Shown here in pieces: positions 15,807 to 23,235 of a DNA stretch of 24,217 nt. The DNA is taken from assembly GCA_964472425.1 (NCBI GenBank), contig CAYYLF010000015.1, forward strand, positions 1-24,217, given 5' to 3'. Positions within the stretch are counted from its first letter, which is position 1. Every line of letters begins with the position of its first letter. The notes below the pieces were generated by a model. It made no database searches. It was given only the letters and a program-made list of their open reading frames with translations, and was not told where the DNA came from. The position numbers and the translations under genes are program-made. The stretch is from RUG11867 sp964472425 (GTDB lineage Bacteria > Bacillota_I > Bacilli_A > RF39 > UBA660).

Positions 15807-16466
15807 ATGTTATTTATGGAGAATGCTCGGGAACATTTTGCGATGGCGAGCAGTATAATCGATTGTCATAGTGAAGAGGTAAATTTCTATCATCGATTTG
15901 CCGAAATGATACCAGATAGAATAAATGTCGATACTTTAGTTCTCGCTTTTAAGATTGCGTTGCGAGACGAGGATAGACGCGGGAGAAATACGCTTTCATT
16001 TATCGCTTTGATTCCACATTACGTAAGACAAGGGGCTTCGATGGAATTTGCCCACGAATTTCGTAAGAAGTATAATGGCGAAGTCTTAGGGCTGACTCAA
16101 GAGGATTTGCCGGACGTCGATTTCGGGGTAATCGAGGTAGAAAAAGATGTCTTGGATATATCTAACAAGGATAGGTGTGATGTGTTGGCAGCTTTGTACA
16201 ATGCAAGTACACCAGCAGGTATGGGTTTTATGGAGTACAATCCTTTGCCTTGGACGAGGGAATTTGCGAAAATGTATTTTGAAAAATATGCTCGAGAGGA
16301 TGAAGAACACTGCATTCGCATCAAATGGATATTGGGACGACCTATCAATTGTACGTTCGTAGGCAATCTCGTATATGTCGCCGGGTACAATAACGACAAC
16401 GAATGGGGATTAGCTCAAAGAGCGATTGCAACTTGTCCGAATGTAGAAATAGAGAAAAAGATATGA
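15807..16466 (+). CDS. Protein of unknown function, partner of the 960-residue protein
   Basis: A 219-residue soluble protein (216 if ATG 15816 is used). It has two parts. Residues 1-110 are helical, with a stretch LRDEDRRGRNTLSFIALIPH. Residues 120-215 resemble a small domain I know from hypothetical phage and Firmicutes proteins: the pattern DVLAALYNASTPAGMGFM, then an acidic linker, an IKWILGRPI strand and NNDNEWGLAQRAI. Compared with the usual pattern KAEVLAALYNASxPxGMGF...GxAxRAI the match is good, but no function is known to me. AAGGGAGA (about 15791-15798) serves as ribosome site. No clear terminator follows, but a consensus promoter starts 38 nt downstream. Confidence 0.8.
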   Translation: MLFMENAREHFAMASSIIDCHSEEVNFYHRFAEMIPDRINVDTLVLAFKIALRDEDRRGRNTLSFIALIPHYVRQGASMEFAHEFRKKYNGEVLGLTQEDLPDVDFGVIEVEKDVLDISNKDRCDVLAALYNASTPAGMGFMEYNPLPWTREFAKMYFEKYAREDEEHCIRIKWILGRPINCTFVGNLVYVAGYNNDNEWGLAQRAIATCPNVEIEKKI

Positions 16467-16504
16467 TTGGGTCTTTGGCATACGGAAGTTACGGAAGTGC
16501 TTTA

Positions 16505-16532
16505 TTGACAATTTTTGAAAAATGAGTATAAT
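16505..16532 (+). promoter_or_regulatory. Consensus promoter of the lipoprotein gene
   Basis: Perfect TTGACA (16505-16510), 16 nt, perfect TATAAT (16527-16532). The best sigma-A type match of the window; expected start near 16539. Confidence 0.8.
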
Positions 16533-16558
16533 AAGCGTACAAAAAGTGGGGTTTGGTT

Positions 16559-18016
16559 ATGGAAAAGAATAACAATTTTAAAAGAAGAATGCTAGCATTA
16601 GGTCTCGCTTTATCTTGCTTTTCGGGATTACCAGGGTGTAAAGATATCGAAGAAGGCAATACGGCTAATAAAGATGGTGAGACTACAATCAATTCAGTCA
16701 ATACGGAAGTTATCGAGAATGAAACAGACGTTCAAACGAGTGAGGCACCTCATTATGGGTATACAGATGAAGATATATCCCGGTTTATCGAGGAATCAAA
16801 GTTCGAGTACAGTTGTCCCAATGAGATTTTCGATGTAGATAGTTTGTACGAAAAATTGCTTGTTAACAGCAATGTGAGTGGAAAAGAAAACATGTTTTTC
16901 TGTTCTCAAGAAGCAAGCAAAGAAGAGCAAGAGGAAATCGCTTTGTATCGTAGAGCGTTACTTCGGGCTTTGCACATCTGTTTCGATGAGGCCAGCAACG
17001 ATGTGTATGAGGACTTTTGTAAGTTTGGAGATATCAAAATCGTAAGAGCCGAGACCGGCAGCGTCGCTTCATTTTACTATGAAAAAAATCTGTTGACGGT
17101 AAATACGGCGATAATCAAGTTGGATTGTGAGACTAGTGCGGTCGAAAAGGATTTGGAAGAGTACATAGCTTTGGTTTTAGCTCACGAATTGAATCACGTA
17201 CGTCAGTTTGCTTGTCGACATAGTGGATATAAGGCCTATTCGGTCATGGATTTCGGTTTTTCTACTTGTATCGAATCTTCGGCCGAGAGTCAGAAGTACA
17301 ACATGGGACCGGTGGCTTTCGATAATAAGATTTTGACATACAGTTCGATTCGTCGAAGTGAAGATTTGTTGTTTTTGATTCCATCGTGTCTTGCGGGCAA
17401 GACGGTCGAGGAGTACTACAATTCTATGTTCGATTCCGATTTGATGGGACTGTACGATTTTTTCAATATCAATTCGTGGGAAGATTATAGAACATTCTAC
17501 GATATATTGTATAGCATCGAGACGTTGGACGGTCGAACCGAGTTTTTGAAAGACTGTTCGGGAGACAAGCGCGTATTGGCGGTCGGGCCGGCATATAAAG
17601 TGGATATCTTTAGAATGGCTTTGGCCAATTTGACGAGAACAGTCGAGGAGGAAAATATATCTATCGAGGATGTTCTCACTCTCTATAGCATCGTCAAAGG
17701 AGAAGTAATCTCTTGCAATCCACGCGATGTTCAGTTTTCTAGTGAGTACATGAACGAACTTGAGAAAGGGCTAGATGAATGCGAGACAGAATTCAGGATT
17801 TTCGTGGAGTCTCATTATGGGATTACGAGCGAGGAATTTTACGATATATTAGATTTCACTATAAGCGAAAGGTACAATGTTATAACAGAAGATTCTTTGT
17901 TAGATAGATTTCCAATCGTGAGAAATGTGCTTTTAGCGCATCCGATTGCGAAAGAAGAACTCGTGGCTGCAAACGGACGAGTGACGAAGGATAAAACTAT
18001 AACTATGGTTGGTTAA
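16559..18016 (+). CDS. Putative lipoprotein zinc metalloprotease (HELNH motif)
   Basis: The 485-residue protein has a lipoprotein signal: basic start (KNNNFKRR), hydrophobic helix and LPGC with the lipidation cysteine at C27. About 50 hydrophilic residues form a linker. H209-E210-L-N-H213 in LVLAHELNHVRQF is an HExxH zinc-binding motif, and E239 or E243 in CIESSAES could be the third ligand as in gluzincins. It is therefore probably a surface-anchored peptidase, though no named family is recognised and HExxH alone can occur by chance. Starting at ATG 16559 places AGTGGGG (16545-16551) 7 nt upstream; TTG 16553 is less likely. Monocistronic, with consensus promoter and terminator. Confidence 0.75.
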   Translation: MEKNNNFKRRMLALGLALSCFSGLPGCKDIEEGNTANKDGETTINSVNTEVIENETDVQTSEAPHYGYTDEDISRFIEESKFEYSCPNEIFDVDSLYEKLLVNSNVSGKENMFFCSQEASKEEQEEIALYRRALLRALHICFDEASNDVYEDFCKFGDIKIVRAETGSVASFYYEKNLLTVNTAIIKLDCETSAVEKDLEEYIALVLAHELNHVRQFACRHSGYKAYSVMDFGFSTCIESSAESQKYNMGPVAFDNKILTYSSIRRSEDLLFLIPSCLAGKTVEEYYNSMFDSDLMGLYDFFNINSWEDYRTFYDILYSIETLDGRTEFLKDCSGDKRVLAVGPAYKVDIFRMALANLTRTVEEENISIEDVLTLYSIVKGEVISCNPRDVQFSSEYMNELEKGLDECETEFRIFVESHYGITSEEFYDILDFTISERYNVITEDSLLDRFPIVRNVLLAHPIAKEELVAANGRVTKDKTITMVG

Positions 18017-18044
18017 GGCGAGCAACAAACGGTGTTCGTCTTTT
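18017..18044 (+). terminator. Terminator after the lipoprotein gene
   Basis: GGCGAGCA (18017-18024) pairs with TGTTCGTC (18033-18040) with two G-U pairs, followed by TTTT. It starts directly after the TAA stop. A second small hairpin, TCGGC/GCCGA, follows at 18060-18080. Confidence 0.6.
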
Positions 18045-18094
18045 ATCTATAATAGTATATCGGCGATTTTGAGATGCCGACCTGTGGAAAAATT

Positions 18095-18138
18095 TTTGCA
18101 ATTTAGGGCTTTTAAATTGCAAATTTCTTTGCTATAAT
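18095..18138 (+). promoter_or_regulatory. Promoter with overlapping inverted-repeat operator candidate
   Basis: A perfect 11-bp inverted repeat, TTTGCAATTTA (18095-18105) and TAAATTGCAAA (18113-18123), with a 7-nt gap covers the -35 zone (TTTTAA, 18110-18115). The -10 TATAAT (18133-18138) has TGC in front (18130-18132), an extended -10. A protein bound to the repeat would block RNA polymerase. The binding protein is unknown. Confidence 0.6.
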
Positions 18139-18168
18139 AGAGAGTAAAATGTGGAGGTCATAGGTTTT

Positions 18169-19185
18169 ATGTTTCTAAACGATAAAAATTTGTTGCTTTC
18201 CGATTATAGAGATGAATTGGTTAGATTGTATGGATACGATGTTAGGTTGGCTGAGGATATTGCGATGACCGCTCAGAGTATCGAAGAATATTTTGGTAGT
18301 GAGTATGGTCAAGTAATTTTGGATGCCATCAGAAATACGAAGGTCGTACTCGTCGATGGATATCGCAAAAACGGCGTTCGCGAGACGATTGGTGATGTTC
18401 TCGCAAGGGAAGGGTTGTCTCAGGAAGCATTGGAAGCGATGCGCGAAAGCGACGTAAGAAACATGGAAGGCCTATACGTCGAGGAACCGCACATAGTTCA
18501 CGGGTCAGATGGATACAGGATAGATGCTGTGCAAAAAGTCGCGGTTATTAACAGTCCATACGTGGAGAACAGTGAAAACTTTTTGGCTTTGTTATCTAGA
18601 GAACTCATGAATGCAGTCAAATCTCATTTAAACGCGTATTCTATAGACGGGGACGTTCTTACGATTAGACACGGAGTAGCAGTGAAAGTGGAGAGGCTCT
18701 ATAGTCGCGATGGAGAAGTAGGGCGCGAGAAAATTGAGGAATACGGATACGGTTTAGAAAACGGCATAGCCAACTACGAAAAAATGGGGCTCGTAAGAGA
18801 GGCTTACAAGGATGATTACGATTTAAGAACACATACTCTATCCGTTTTGGCGGCCGGGTATGCACTCGGAGGCTTAAAGTTGGAGGAAATCATAAGACAG
18901 GTTCAGATTACCAAAGATATGTCCGGTTTTGAAGAGTTAATCGCGACTCACACAGGCATGGATTTGAAAAGCTTTTTACAAGTTTTCGATACTTTATATG
19001 CACTGGAACGTAAAAGTATCGTGGCAAGAAGTGGCGACAAGCAAGCAGCCGACGAGGCTCAAAGTGCACTCGAGGATTATTACAAGAATCAGGTCGCATC
19101 TTTGATGACTACTATGAGAACGAGTATGAAAATCGGATTGAGCGAAGAAGAATTGTCCATGCAAGATAGTGGAGCAACATTATAA
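18169..19185 (+). CDS. Protein with degenerate zincin-like motif, unknown function
   Basis: From ATG 18169 the protein has 338 residues, without signal peptide or membrane helix. Residues 141-153 read LLSRELMNAVKSH, which looks like a zinc-protease helix whose two histidines are replaced (R144 and N148 in place of HExxH, E145 kept). About 50 residues later GYGLENGIANYE resembles the glutamate helix of such folds. I recall related gut-Firmicutes proteins with an intact HExxH-like motif here, so this may be an inactive copy; that is memory, not a search. GGAGGT (18153-18158) lies 10 nt before ATG 18169; GTG 18151 lies inside that ribosome site and is rejected. alkD follows 1 nt after the stop, so the two form an operon. 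Confidence 0.75.
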   Translation: MFLNDKNLLLSDYRDELVRLYGYDVRLAEDIAMTAQSIEEYFGSEYGQVILDAIRNTKVVLVDGYRKNGVRETIGDVLAREGLSQEALEAMRESDVRNMEGLYVEEPHIVHGSDGYRIDAVQKVAVINSPYVENSENFLALLSRELMNAVKSHLNAYSIDGDVLTIRHGVAVKVERLYSRDGEVGREKIEEYGYGLENGIANYEKMGLVREAYKDDYDLRTHTLSVLAAGYALGGLKLEEIIRQVQITKDMSGFEELIATHTGMDLKSFLQVFDTLYALERKSIVARSGDKQAADEAQSALEDYYKNQVASLMTTMRTSMKIGLSEEELSMQDSGATL

Positions 19186-19186
19186 A

Positions 19187-19891
19187 ATGGATTGTAGAAA
19201 TGCCGCATGGCCGAGAGATAGAGAAAGGTTTATAAATTATCTAGAGAGTTTGGCGAGCGAGAAGTACAGAGATTTTTCAAAGAGCTTGATACCCGGAGAG
19301 TTTGTGATGCTCGGAATAAACATTCCGACTTTGAAGAAAATCGCGAAGGAGATTTATCGAGGAGATTATGAAGAGTTTCTCAAGATAAACGATGGAAACA
19401 TATTCGAAGTCAAGTTCTTGAAAGGACAGGTAATCGCGAATATACGAGATGAAGCTTTGTACGAGAAGTGGTTCAGATGGTATTTACCTCTCATCACAGA
19501 TTGGTCTTTGTGCGATTCGTTCGTAGCCGCGTCTAAAGTTATCAAAAAAAATCGTGAACACTTTTTCGAGATTGCTTGCGAGTTGGTACGGAGCGAGGCC
19601 GAGTTCGAGAAGCGAGTAGGATTCGTCATTCTCTTGAATTATTTTGTAGATGCAGAATATGCGAACAAGATTTTCGCATTGGTCGATGGGTACGATGGCG
19701 GCGAGTATTATGCGGATATGGCTTTGGCTTGGTTGTTGTCCGTGTTGTACGTAAAGTTCCCAGATGAGACTTACGAGTTTTTGGCGAAGGGAAGTGTAAC
19801 CTCGGAAGTTGTGCGATACACGATTCGAAAGGTTAGAGATTCTTACAGAGTGAGCGATGAAAACAAAGAAAGAATAAAAAAAATCGTCTAG
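19187..19891 (+). CDS. AlkD-like DNA alkylation repair protein
   Basis: Member of the HEAT-repeat DNA glycosylase family (AlkC/AlkD, DNA_alkylation), which removes bulky or positively charged alkylated bases without flipping them. The 234-residue length and all typical blocks fit: KYRDFSKSLIP at the start, LGINIPTLKKIAKEI, then TDWSLCDSF with the family's W-x-x-x-D arrangement, KRVGFVILLNYFV, and YYADMALAWLLS ending with IRKVRDSYRV. In the known enzymes the tryptophan and aspartate of the WxxxD block line the DNA-binding cleft. ATG 19187 is preferred because it begins just after the previous TAA and GGAG lies at 19171-19174; GTG 19169 would overlap the preceding gene by 17 nt. Confidence 0.88.
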   Translation: MDCRNAAWPRDRERFINYLESLASEKYRDFSKSLIPGEFVMLGINIPTLKKIAKEIYRGDYEEFLKINDGNIFEVKFLKGQVIANIRDEALYEKWFRWYLPLITDWSLCDSFVAASKVIKKNREHFFEIACELVRSEAEFEKRVGFVILLNYFVDAEYANKIFALVDGYDGGEYYADMALAWLLSVLYVKFPDETYEFLAKGSVTSEVVRYTIRKVRDSYRVSDENKERIKKIV

Positions 19892-19911
19892 GTGCAGACT
19901 TAGGCGGTTTT
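19880..19911 (+). terminator. Bidirectional terminator between convergent genes
   Basis: AAAATCGTCTA (19880-19890) pairs with TAGGCGGTTTT (19901-19911) using G-U pairs. T runs follow on the plus side; the A run before 19880 gives T on the minus side. It overlaps the stop codons of both genes. Confidence 0.75.
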
Positions 19912-20613
19912 GTTTTTCTTTTCTTTAATTTTAGTTATTATGATATATGCGATTATGACAATCATTATAAAGAGGATGGTCGAAATAAATTCGCTCGTCA
20001 ACGATTTGACTAAAAAGTCGAAAGTGTTGGTTCCATCTAAGAGGTTCTCGAGCAATAGGATAGGGACAAATATTATGCGATCTACTATCGCGGCTATGAA
20101 GGCCCCAAGGCCCATCGCCAAGTAATCTACTGTGTATTTTTTTATAGCATTGTAGATGGAAGCGAACAAAAGGTGAGAGGCGAGGAATGCGATTAGAAGT
20201 GCACAGAACTGACCTAAGGTAGGATAGAAGACGTGCGTGTCACCTATCATAAAGAAGTTATTCGCGAATACGTATTGAACTATCGAATTGTAATTGGTCG
20301 TCGCATTGTTCGAAGATGGGAAGAGACATATCATGACCATCAGGAAGAATAAAGCGAAGAGACCAGCACTTATGAAAATACTCTTTTTCGTCTCCTTGTG
20401 ACTGTAGTACTTCGCTATGTAGGCAGTCACCAAGAAGGTAAACGGATAGATGAGAATACCACCCGTAATCAATATATTTTTAGTCGGTTCGTATATCTTC
20501 AAAGTGAAGATGAAAGTGACGATCAGCATCATCGTCAATAAACCCGTCAGAAAAACAGGCCTTCTAGCGTTGCGAGCGCTAGGCCTTCTCAGAACCCCTA
20601 CATTATTCTTCAT
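19900..20613 (-). CDS. VUT/YhhQ-like integral membrane protein (queuosine precursor transporter type)
   Basis: The only minus-strand gene. The 237-residue protein has about six membrane helices with a basic N-terminus (RRPSARNARRP) and basic C-terminus (KIKEKKNK). GGILIYPFTFLVTAYIAKYY (about 51-70) is the characteristic block of the VUT (DUF165, YhhQ) family, in which members import queuosine precursors. The middle region (about 105-130) is divergent and a clear VUT C-terminal signature is not obvious, so substrate is open. The start at 20613 has GGTGA 8 nt upstream. The -10 for this gene may be TATTAT within the bases just after 20630; the -35 is weak. It converges on alkD. Confidence 0.65.
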   Translation of the reverse strand: MKNNVGVLRRPSARNARRPVFLTGLLTMMLIVTFIFTLKIYEPTKNILITGGILIYPFTFLVTAYIAKYYSHKETKKSIFISAGLFALFFLMVMICLFPSSNNATTNYNSIVQYVFANNFFMIGDTHVFYPTLGQFCALLIAFLASHLLFASIYNAIKKYTVDYLAMGLGAFIAAIVDRIIFVPILLLENLLDGTNTFDFLVKSLTSEFISTILFIMIVIIAYIIITKIKEKKNKTA

Positions 20614-20731
20614 ATTTTATCACCAACTTTATAATAACGTATTTTGACTAAAAAGAAAAGAGAATTTTTGTCGAAAGGGTTTAAAAAGTGTCTAGTTTAT
20701 GAAAAAATGACAATAGAAAGGAATGGTAAGT

Positions 20732-20830
20732 ATGCCGAGAGCAGATGTCTATTTGGAAAATTTAATTGAGGATATCGATTATGCGAAGAGGATAGTGTTG
20801 ACCGAGAAGATACTATCCAAAGTGAACTAG
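20732..20830 (+). CDS. Possible small protein, 32 residues
   Basis: A short ORF (MPRADVYLENLIEDIDYAKR, then 12 residues ending SKVN) in an otherwise empty 282-nt stretch between the VUT-like gene and the GH25 gene. AAAGGAATGG (20717-20726) provides a plausible ribosome site 5 nt upstream. The peptide is amphipathic and slightly acidic. A hairpin spans its stop codon. No convincing promoter was found. It could be a conserved small protein or a leader peptide. Confidence 0.4.
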   Translation: MPRADVYLENLIEDIDYAKRIVLTEKILSKVN

Positions 20831-20840
20831 ATTTCACTTT
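20819..20840 (+). terminator. Weak terminator-like hairpin over the small ORF stop
   Basis: AAAGTGAA (20819-20826) and TTCACTTT (20833-20840) pair perfectly; the TAG stop is at the loop. The T tail is interrupted (ATGTTTT), so termination may be partial. Confidence 0.4.
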
Positions 20841-20858
20841 ATGTTTTGGGGTAGGTTA

Positions 20859-20867
20859 TGTTATAAT
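20859..20867 (+). promoter_or_regulatory. Extended -10 promoter of the GH25 gene
   Basis: TGT followed by perfect TATAAT (20862-20867); the -35 is poor (TTTATG near 20838). The expected start is near 20874, leaving a 22-nt leader. Confidence 0.55.
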
Positions 20868-20895
20868 ATTTCTTGAATTAACTAGGTGAATGTGT

Positions 20896-22002
20896 ATGGA
20901 GTTCATGAGAAGTTTTTTTTCTAGCAAAAGAAATGTGCGAATAGTGACTATCGTGTTCTTAGGGGTCGTATTTTCGATAATTGCCTTTTTGTGCGTGAAG
21001 TTGTTTTTGTTTTACAAGACCGAGATTAAGGGTCCAAACGACGTCGAGTTGATTTACGAATTCGGGCCGAATACAGTTCCTCTTTATTTCGATGAGACTC
21101 AGACTCAGGACATAAGCGAACAATTCTTGTCGTACGGGGTGTCGTACGGGGTCGACGTGTCCGAGTGGCAAGGGAACATAAATTGGGAGAGGGTTCGAGC
21201 GACAGGCATATCTTTTGCGATGATAAGGTGCGGTTTCAGGCAGACGCACGGGTCGGAGGTCTTGGAAGACGGAATGTTCCGTGCGAATATCGAAGGGGCA
21301 ATAAAGGCCGGTCTTCGAGTAGGAGTCTATTTTTTCGGGACGGCCAAGAATCAGGCGGAGGCTATCGAGGAGGCAGAATTTACGGTCAATCTCATTAAAG
21401 ACTATCAATTGTCATATCCTGTAGTATACGATATCGAATCGTTCGACGAGGGCAGACTCGAGAGAGTCAGTTACAGCACAATTACGGATAACATTTTGGC
21501 CTTCACCGAGACGGTAAGTTCGTATGGGTATGAGACGATGGTGTATTCTTACGAGAGTGCCCTTTCGTACATGCTCGACACGGGAAAGTTGGATGGAAAA
21601 CTCATTTGGCTAGCCCACTGGGTAGATAAGACTGGTTATCGTGGCAACTACAATATGTGGCAATATACGAGTACGGGGAGAGTCGACGGAATATATACGA
21701 ATGTCGATTTGAATGTGTCGTATTTTACGTACGTGGACAGCGAGGACCAAATCGTCGCCAATCCAAATTATGTGAACCCACCAGATGTCGCGTTCGATTC
21801 TGTCGAGGAGCGCATGAGAATAGCGAGAACTACGACTATGCGGTCGGCTCCGACGGCGAGCATGCCGAACCGACTGGGGACGATTCCGAGGGGAACGGAG
21901 GTTTTGCGAACGGGGAAATCCGATGTGTTTTCGAGAGTCGTCTACAACGGGCGGACGGTGTACGTTCCGACGGGGGATTTAGCTATCGTCAGTACACCTT
22001 GA
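20896..22002 (+). CDS. Membrane-anchored GH25 muramidase (lysozyme) with SH3-like C-terminus
   Basis: Glycoside hydrolase family 25 enzymes cut the N-acetylmuramic acid-GlcNAc bond of peptidoglycan. From ATG 20896 the protein has 368 residues. A membrane helix at about 15-39 anchors it, with the rest outside. The catalytic domain (about 82-275) starts with GVDVSEWQGNINW, where D87 is the first conserved Asp; YPVVYDIES carries D178 and E180, the expected catalytic pair; MWQYTSTGRVDGIYTNVDLN closes the barrel. The last 60 residues (RTTTMRSAPTASMPNRLG and VVYNGRTVYVPTGDL) form an SH3b-type wall-binding repeat. ATG 20896 has AGGTG (20884-20888) 7 nt upstream, better than ATG 20890. It stands beside gpsB, consistent with a role in wall remodelling during growth or division. 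Confidence 0.92.
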   Translation: MEFMRSFFSSKRNVRIVTIVFLGVVFSIIAFLCVKLFLFYKTEIKGPNDVELIYEFGPNTVPLYFDETQTQDISEQFLSYGVSYGVDVSEWQGNINWERVRATGISFAMIRCGFRQTHGSEVLEDGMFRANIEGAIKAGLRVGVYFFGTAKNQAEAIEEAEFTVNLIKDYQLSYPVVYDIESFDEGRLERVSYSTITDNILAFTETVSSYGYETMVYSYESALSYMLDTGKLDGKLIWLAHWVDKTGYRGNYNMWQYTSTGRVDGIYTNVDLNVSYFTYVDSEDQIVANPNYVNPPDVAFDSVEERMRIARTTTMRSAPTASMPNRLGTIPRGTEVLRTGKSDVFSRVVYNGRTVYVPTGDLAIVSTP

Positions 22003-22027
22003 CAAAAGTGAAAAAACTCGTTAAAAT
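21999..22027 (+). promoter_or_regulatory. gpsB promoter overlapping the GH25 stop
   Basis: Perfect TTGACA (21999-22004), 17 nt, TAAAAT (22022-22027). The -35 includes the TGA stop of the GH25 gene. Confidence 0.75.
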
Positions 22028-22053
22028 GATACGTATAAGAAGGGTGTATTTGT

Positions 22054-22389
22054 ATGTACGAAGTGGAAATCAATCTTTCTCCGAAAGATATCTTAAATAA
22101 GGAGTTTAAATTTGATGCCAAAGGTTATAGACCTAAGGAAGTGGATGAATATTTGGATACGATTATCGAAGACTACAACGAATTCATCCGTCTTGTAAAA
22201 CGTTTGGAGAAGGATGCGCGCGAACTCAGAGAGGAAAACGGCAGACTAGAGGCCGAGAATAGAAAGTTGAAGATGGAACTGGAAGCTCAAGAGGAGAGTA
22301 GTTCCAATGGAAAGTTTTCGTCAAACAATGTCGATTTGCTCAGAAGGCTATCTAATTTAGAGAAGATAGTTTACGGAAAGAACGAATAA
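22054..22389 (+). CDS. gpsB: Cell division protein GpsB (DivIVA family)
   Basis: GpsB couples peptidoglycan synthases to the division machinery at the membrane and is a coiled-coil dimer/trimer. The 111-residue protein matches the B. subtilis form along its length: INLSPKDILNKEF, the GYRPKEVDEYLDTII membrane-binding region (about 24-38), a coiled coil to about residue 78 and the C-terminal helix LLRRLSNLEKIVYG. Its position directly before rnpB is the same as in Bacillus. It has its own consensus promoter. The ribosome site is AAGAAGGGTG (about 22037-22045). The stop codon lies within the P1 helix of RNase P RNA, so transcript processing at the mature rnpB 5' end would cut into its 3' end. 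Confidence 0.95.
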   Translation: MYEVEINLSPKDILNKEFKFDAKGYRPKEVDEYLDTIIEDYNEFIRLVKRLEKDARELREENGRLEAENRKLKMELEAQEESSSNGKFSSNNVDLLRRLSNLEKIVYGKNE

Positions 22390-22749
22390 TACGGAAAGAC
22401 AGACGCGGGTAGTTTGGCTACCTGAGGAAAGTCCTTGCTCACTCAACCTGTGACGGTTGGTAACGATTGTGCTAGGGGAAAAAATAACCCTAGGCATGCC
22501 TTCACTGGCATGACGGCTCCGAAATGGGCCCAAGTGGTTCAAATTAGGTATAAAAGTGCCAAAGAGACGAGTCTCGTCGGCAACGACGGGAGTGGAACGT
22601 GGTAAACCCCGCAAGTGAGAAACCCAAATTTTGGTAGGGGAGCTTCGAAAGAGAGAAAGCGAATTTTCTTCGAGGTTTAGGGAATTGCCCTAAAAGATAA
22701 ATGTCTGTCACCTTTACGGTACAGAACAAGGCTTACAAAGTATTATTTG
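22383..22749 (+). ncRNA. rnpB: RNase P RNA, type B
   Basis: Catalytic RNA that matures tRNA 5' ends. GAGGAAAGTCC (22424-22434) is conserved region I, ACAGAACAAGGCTTAC (22721-22736) conserved region V and GTGGAACGTGGTAAACCCC (about 22592-22610) the internal core. Helices close: P1 CGAATAATAC/GTATTATTTG (22383-22392/22740-22749), P2 GACAGAC/GTCTGTC (22398-22404/22703-22709), P3 hairpin GGTAG/CTACC, and P4 CCTTG/CAAGG (22433-22437/22727-22731), which covaries with CCAUG/CAUGG of Bacillus. GAGAAACCCAAATTTTGG (22618-22635) is the B-type signature. The gpsB stop lies in P1. No terminator precedes the next gene, so rnpB may be processed from a longer transcript. Ends are approximate. Confidence 0.95.
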
Positions 22750-22768
22750 ATTTTATAAAGGAAGTGAA

Positions 22769-23224
22769 ATGCCCTTGAATGAGATAGGAAGCGATTTCAA
22801 GCAGGCTCGAACTTCTTCCGGACTCAGTTTGGAAGAGACGAGTACAGATACGAACATACCTATAGAGGCTTTAGAGCAGATAGAAGCCGGGTCGATAGGT
22901 AGTTTCAAAGACATATTCAAACTCAAGGAATATCTGAGTACTTATGCGAAGTATTTGGGATTGGACTCGAAGCAAGTCATAGACGATTTTAACGAGTACA
23001 TGTTCGAATATACTTCGAAGATTCCTTTGGACGATTTGGAAAAAAAAATCGAAGAGAAGGAACGAGCTTTACTCGAAGAGGAGAAAACGGGAAACATCAA
23101 GGTGGTCTCGCCATATCTTCGCTCGAAGGAGCAATCACAGGTCTTGAAGTACATAATTATTGCAGTGGTCATAATCATATTGTCCGCGGTTACAGTCATA
23201 TGGGCAATAAAACAGGTATCGTGA
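22769..23224 (+). CDS. Short RodZ/YmfM-like helix-turn-helix membrane protein
   Basis: Family members anchor the bacterial cytoskeleton and shape complexes at the membrane through an N-terminal HTH that contacts MreB. Residues 1-75 show the HTH pattern IGSDFKQARTSSGLSLEET and the YLSTYAKYLGLD helix region. Residues 80-125 are charged. A membrane helix (about 126-147) is nearly terminal, with only KQVS beyond. Typical Bacillus YmfM is about twice as long, with a domain outside the cell that is missing here. Location directly before pgsA is the same as ymfM in B. subtilis. AAAGGAAGTG (22757-22766) gives the ribosome site. No promoter of its own is obvious after rnpB. A transcription factor role is less likely because of the membrane helix. 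Confidence 0.8.
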   Translation: MPLNEIGSDFKQARTSSGLSLEETSTDTNIPIEALEQIEAGSIGSFKDIFKLKEYLSTYAKYLGLDSKQVIDDFNEYMFEYTSKIPLDDLEKKIEEKERALLEEEKTGNIKVVSPYLRSKEQSQVLKYIIIAVVIIILSAVTVIWAIKQVS

Positions 23225-23235
23225 GGTGTTAGAAA

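Noticed and set aside
20562..20600. Repeat GGCCTTCT twice with a CTAGCG/CGCTAG dyad
   Set aside because: It lies inside the minus-strand coding sequence and is explained by the arginine-rich N-terminus (RRPSARNARRP).
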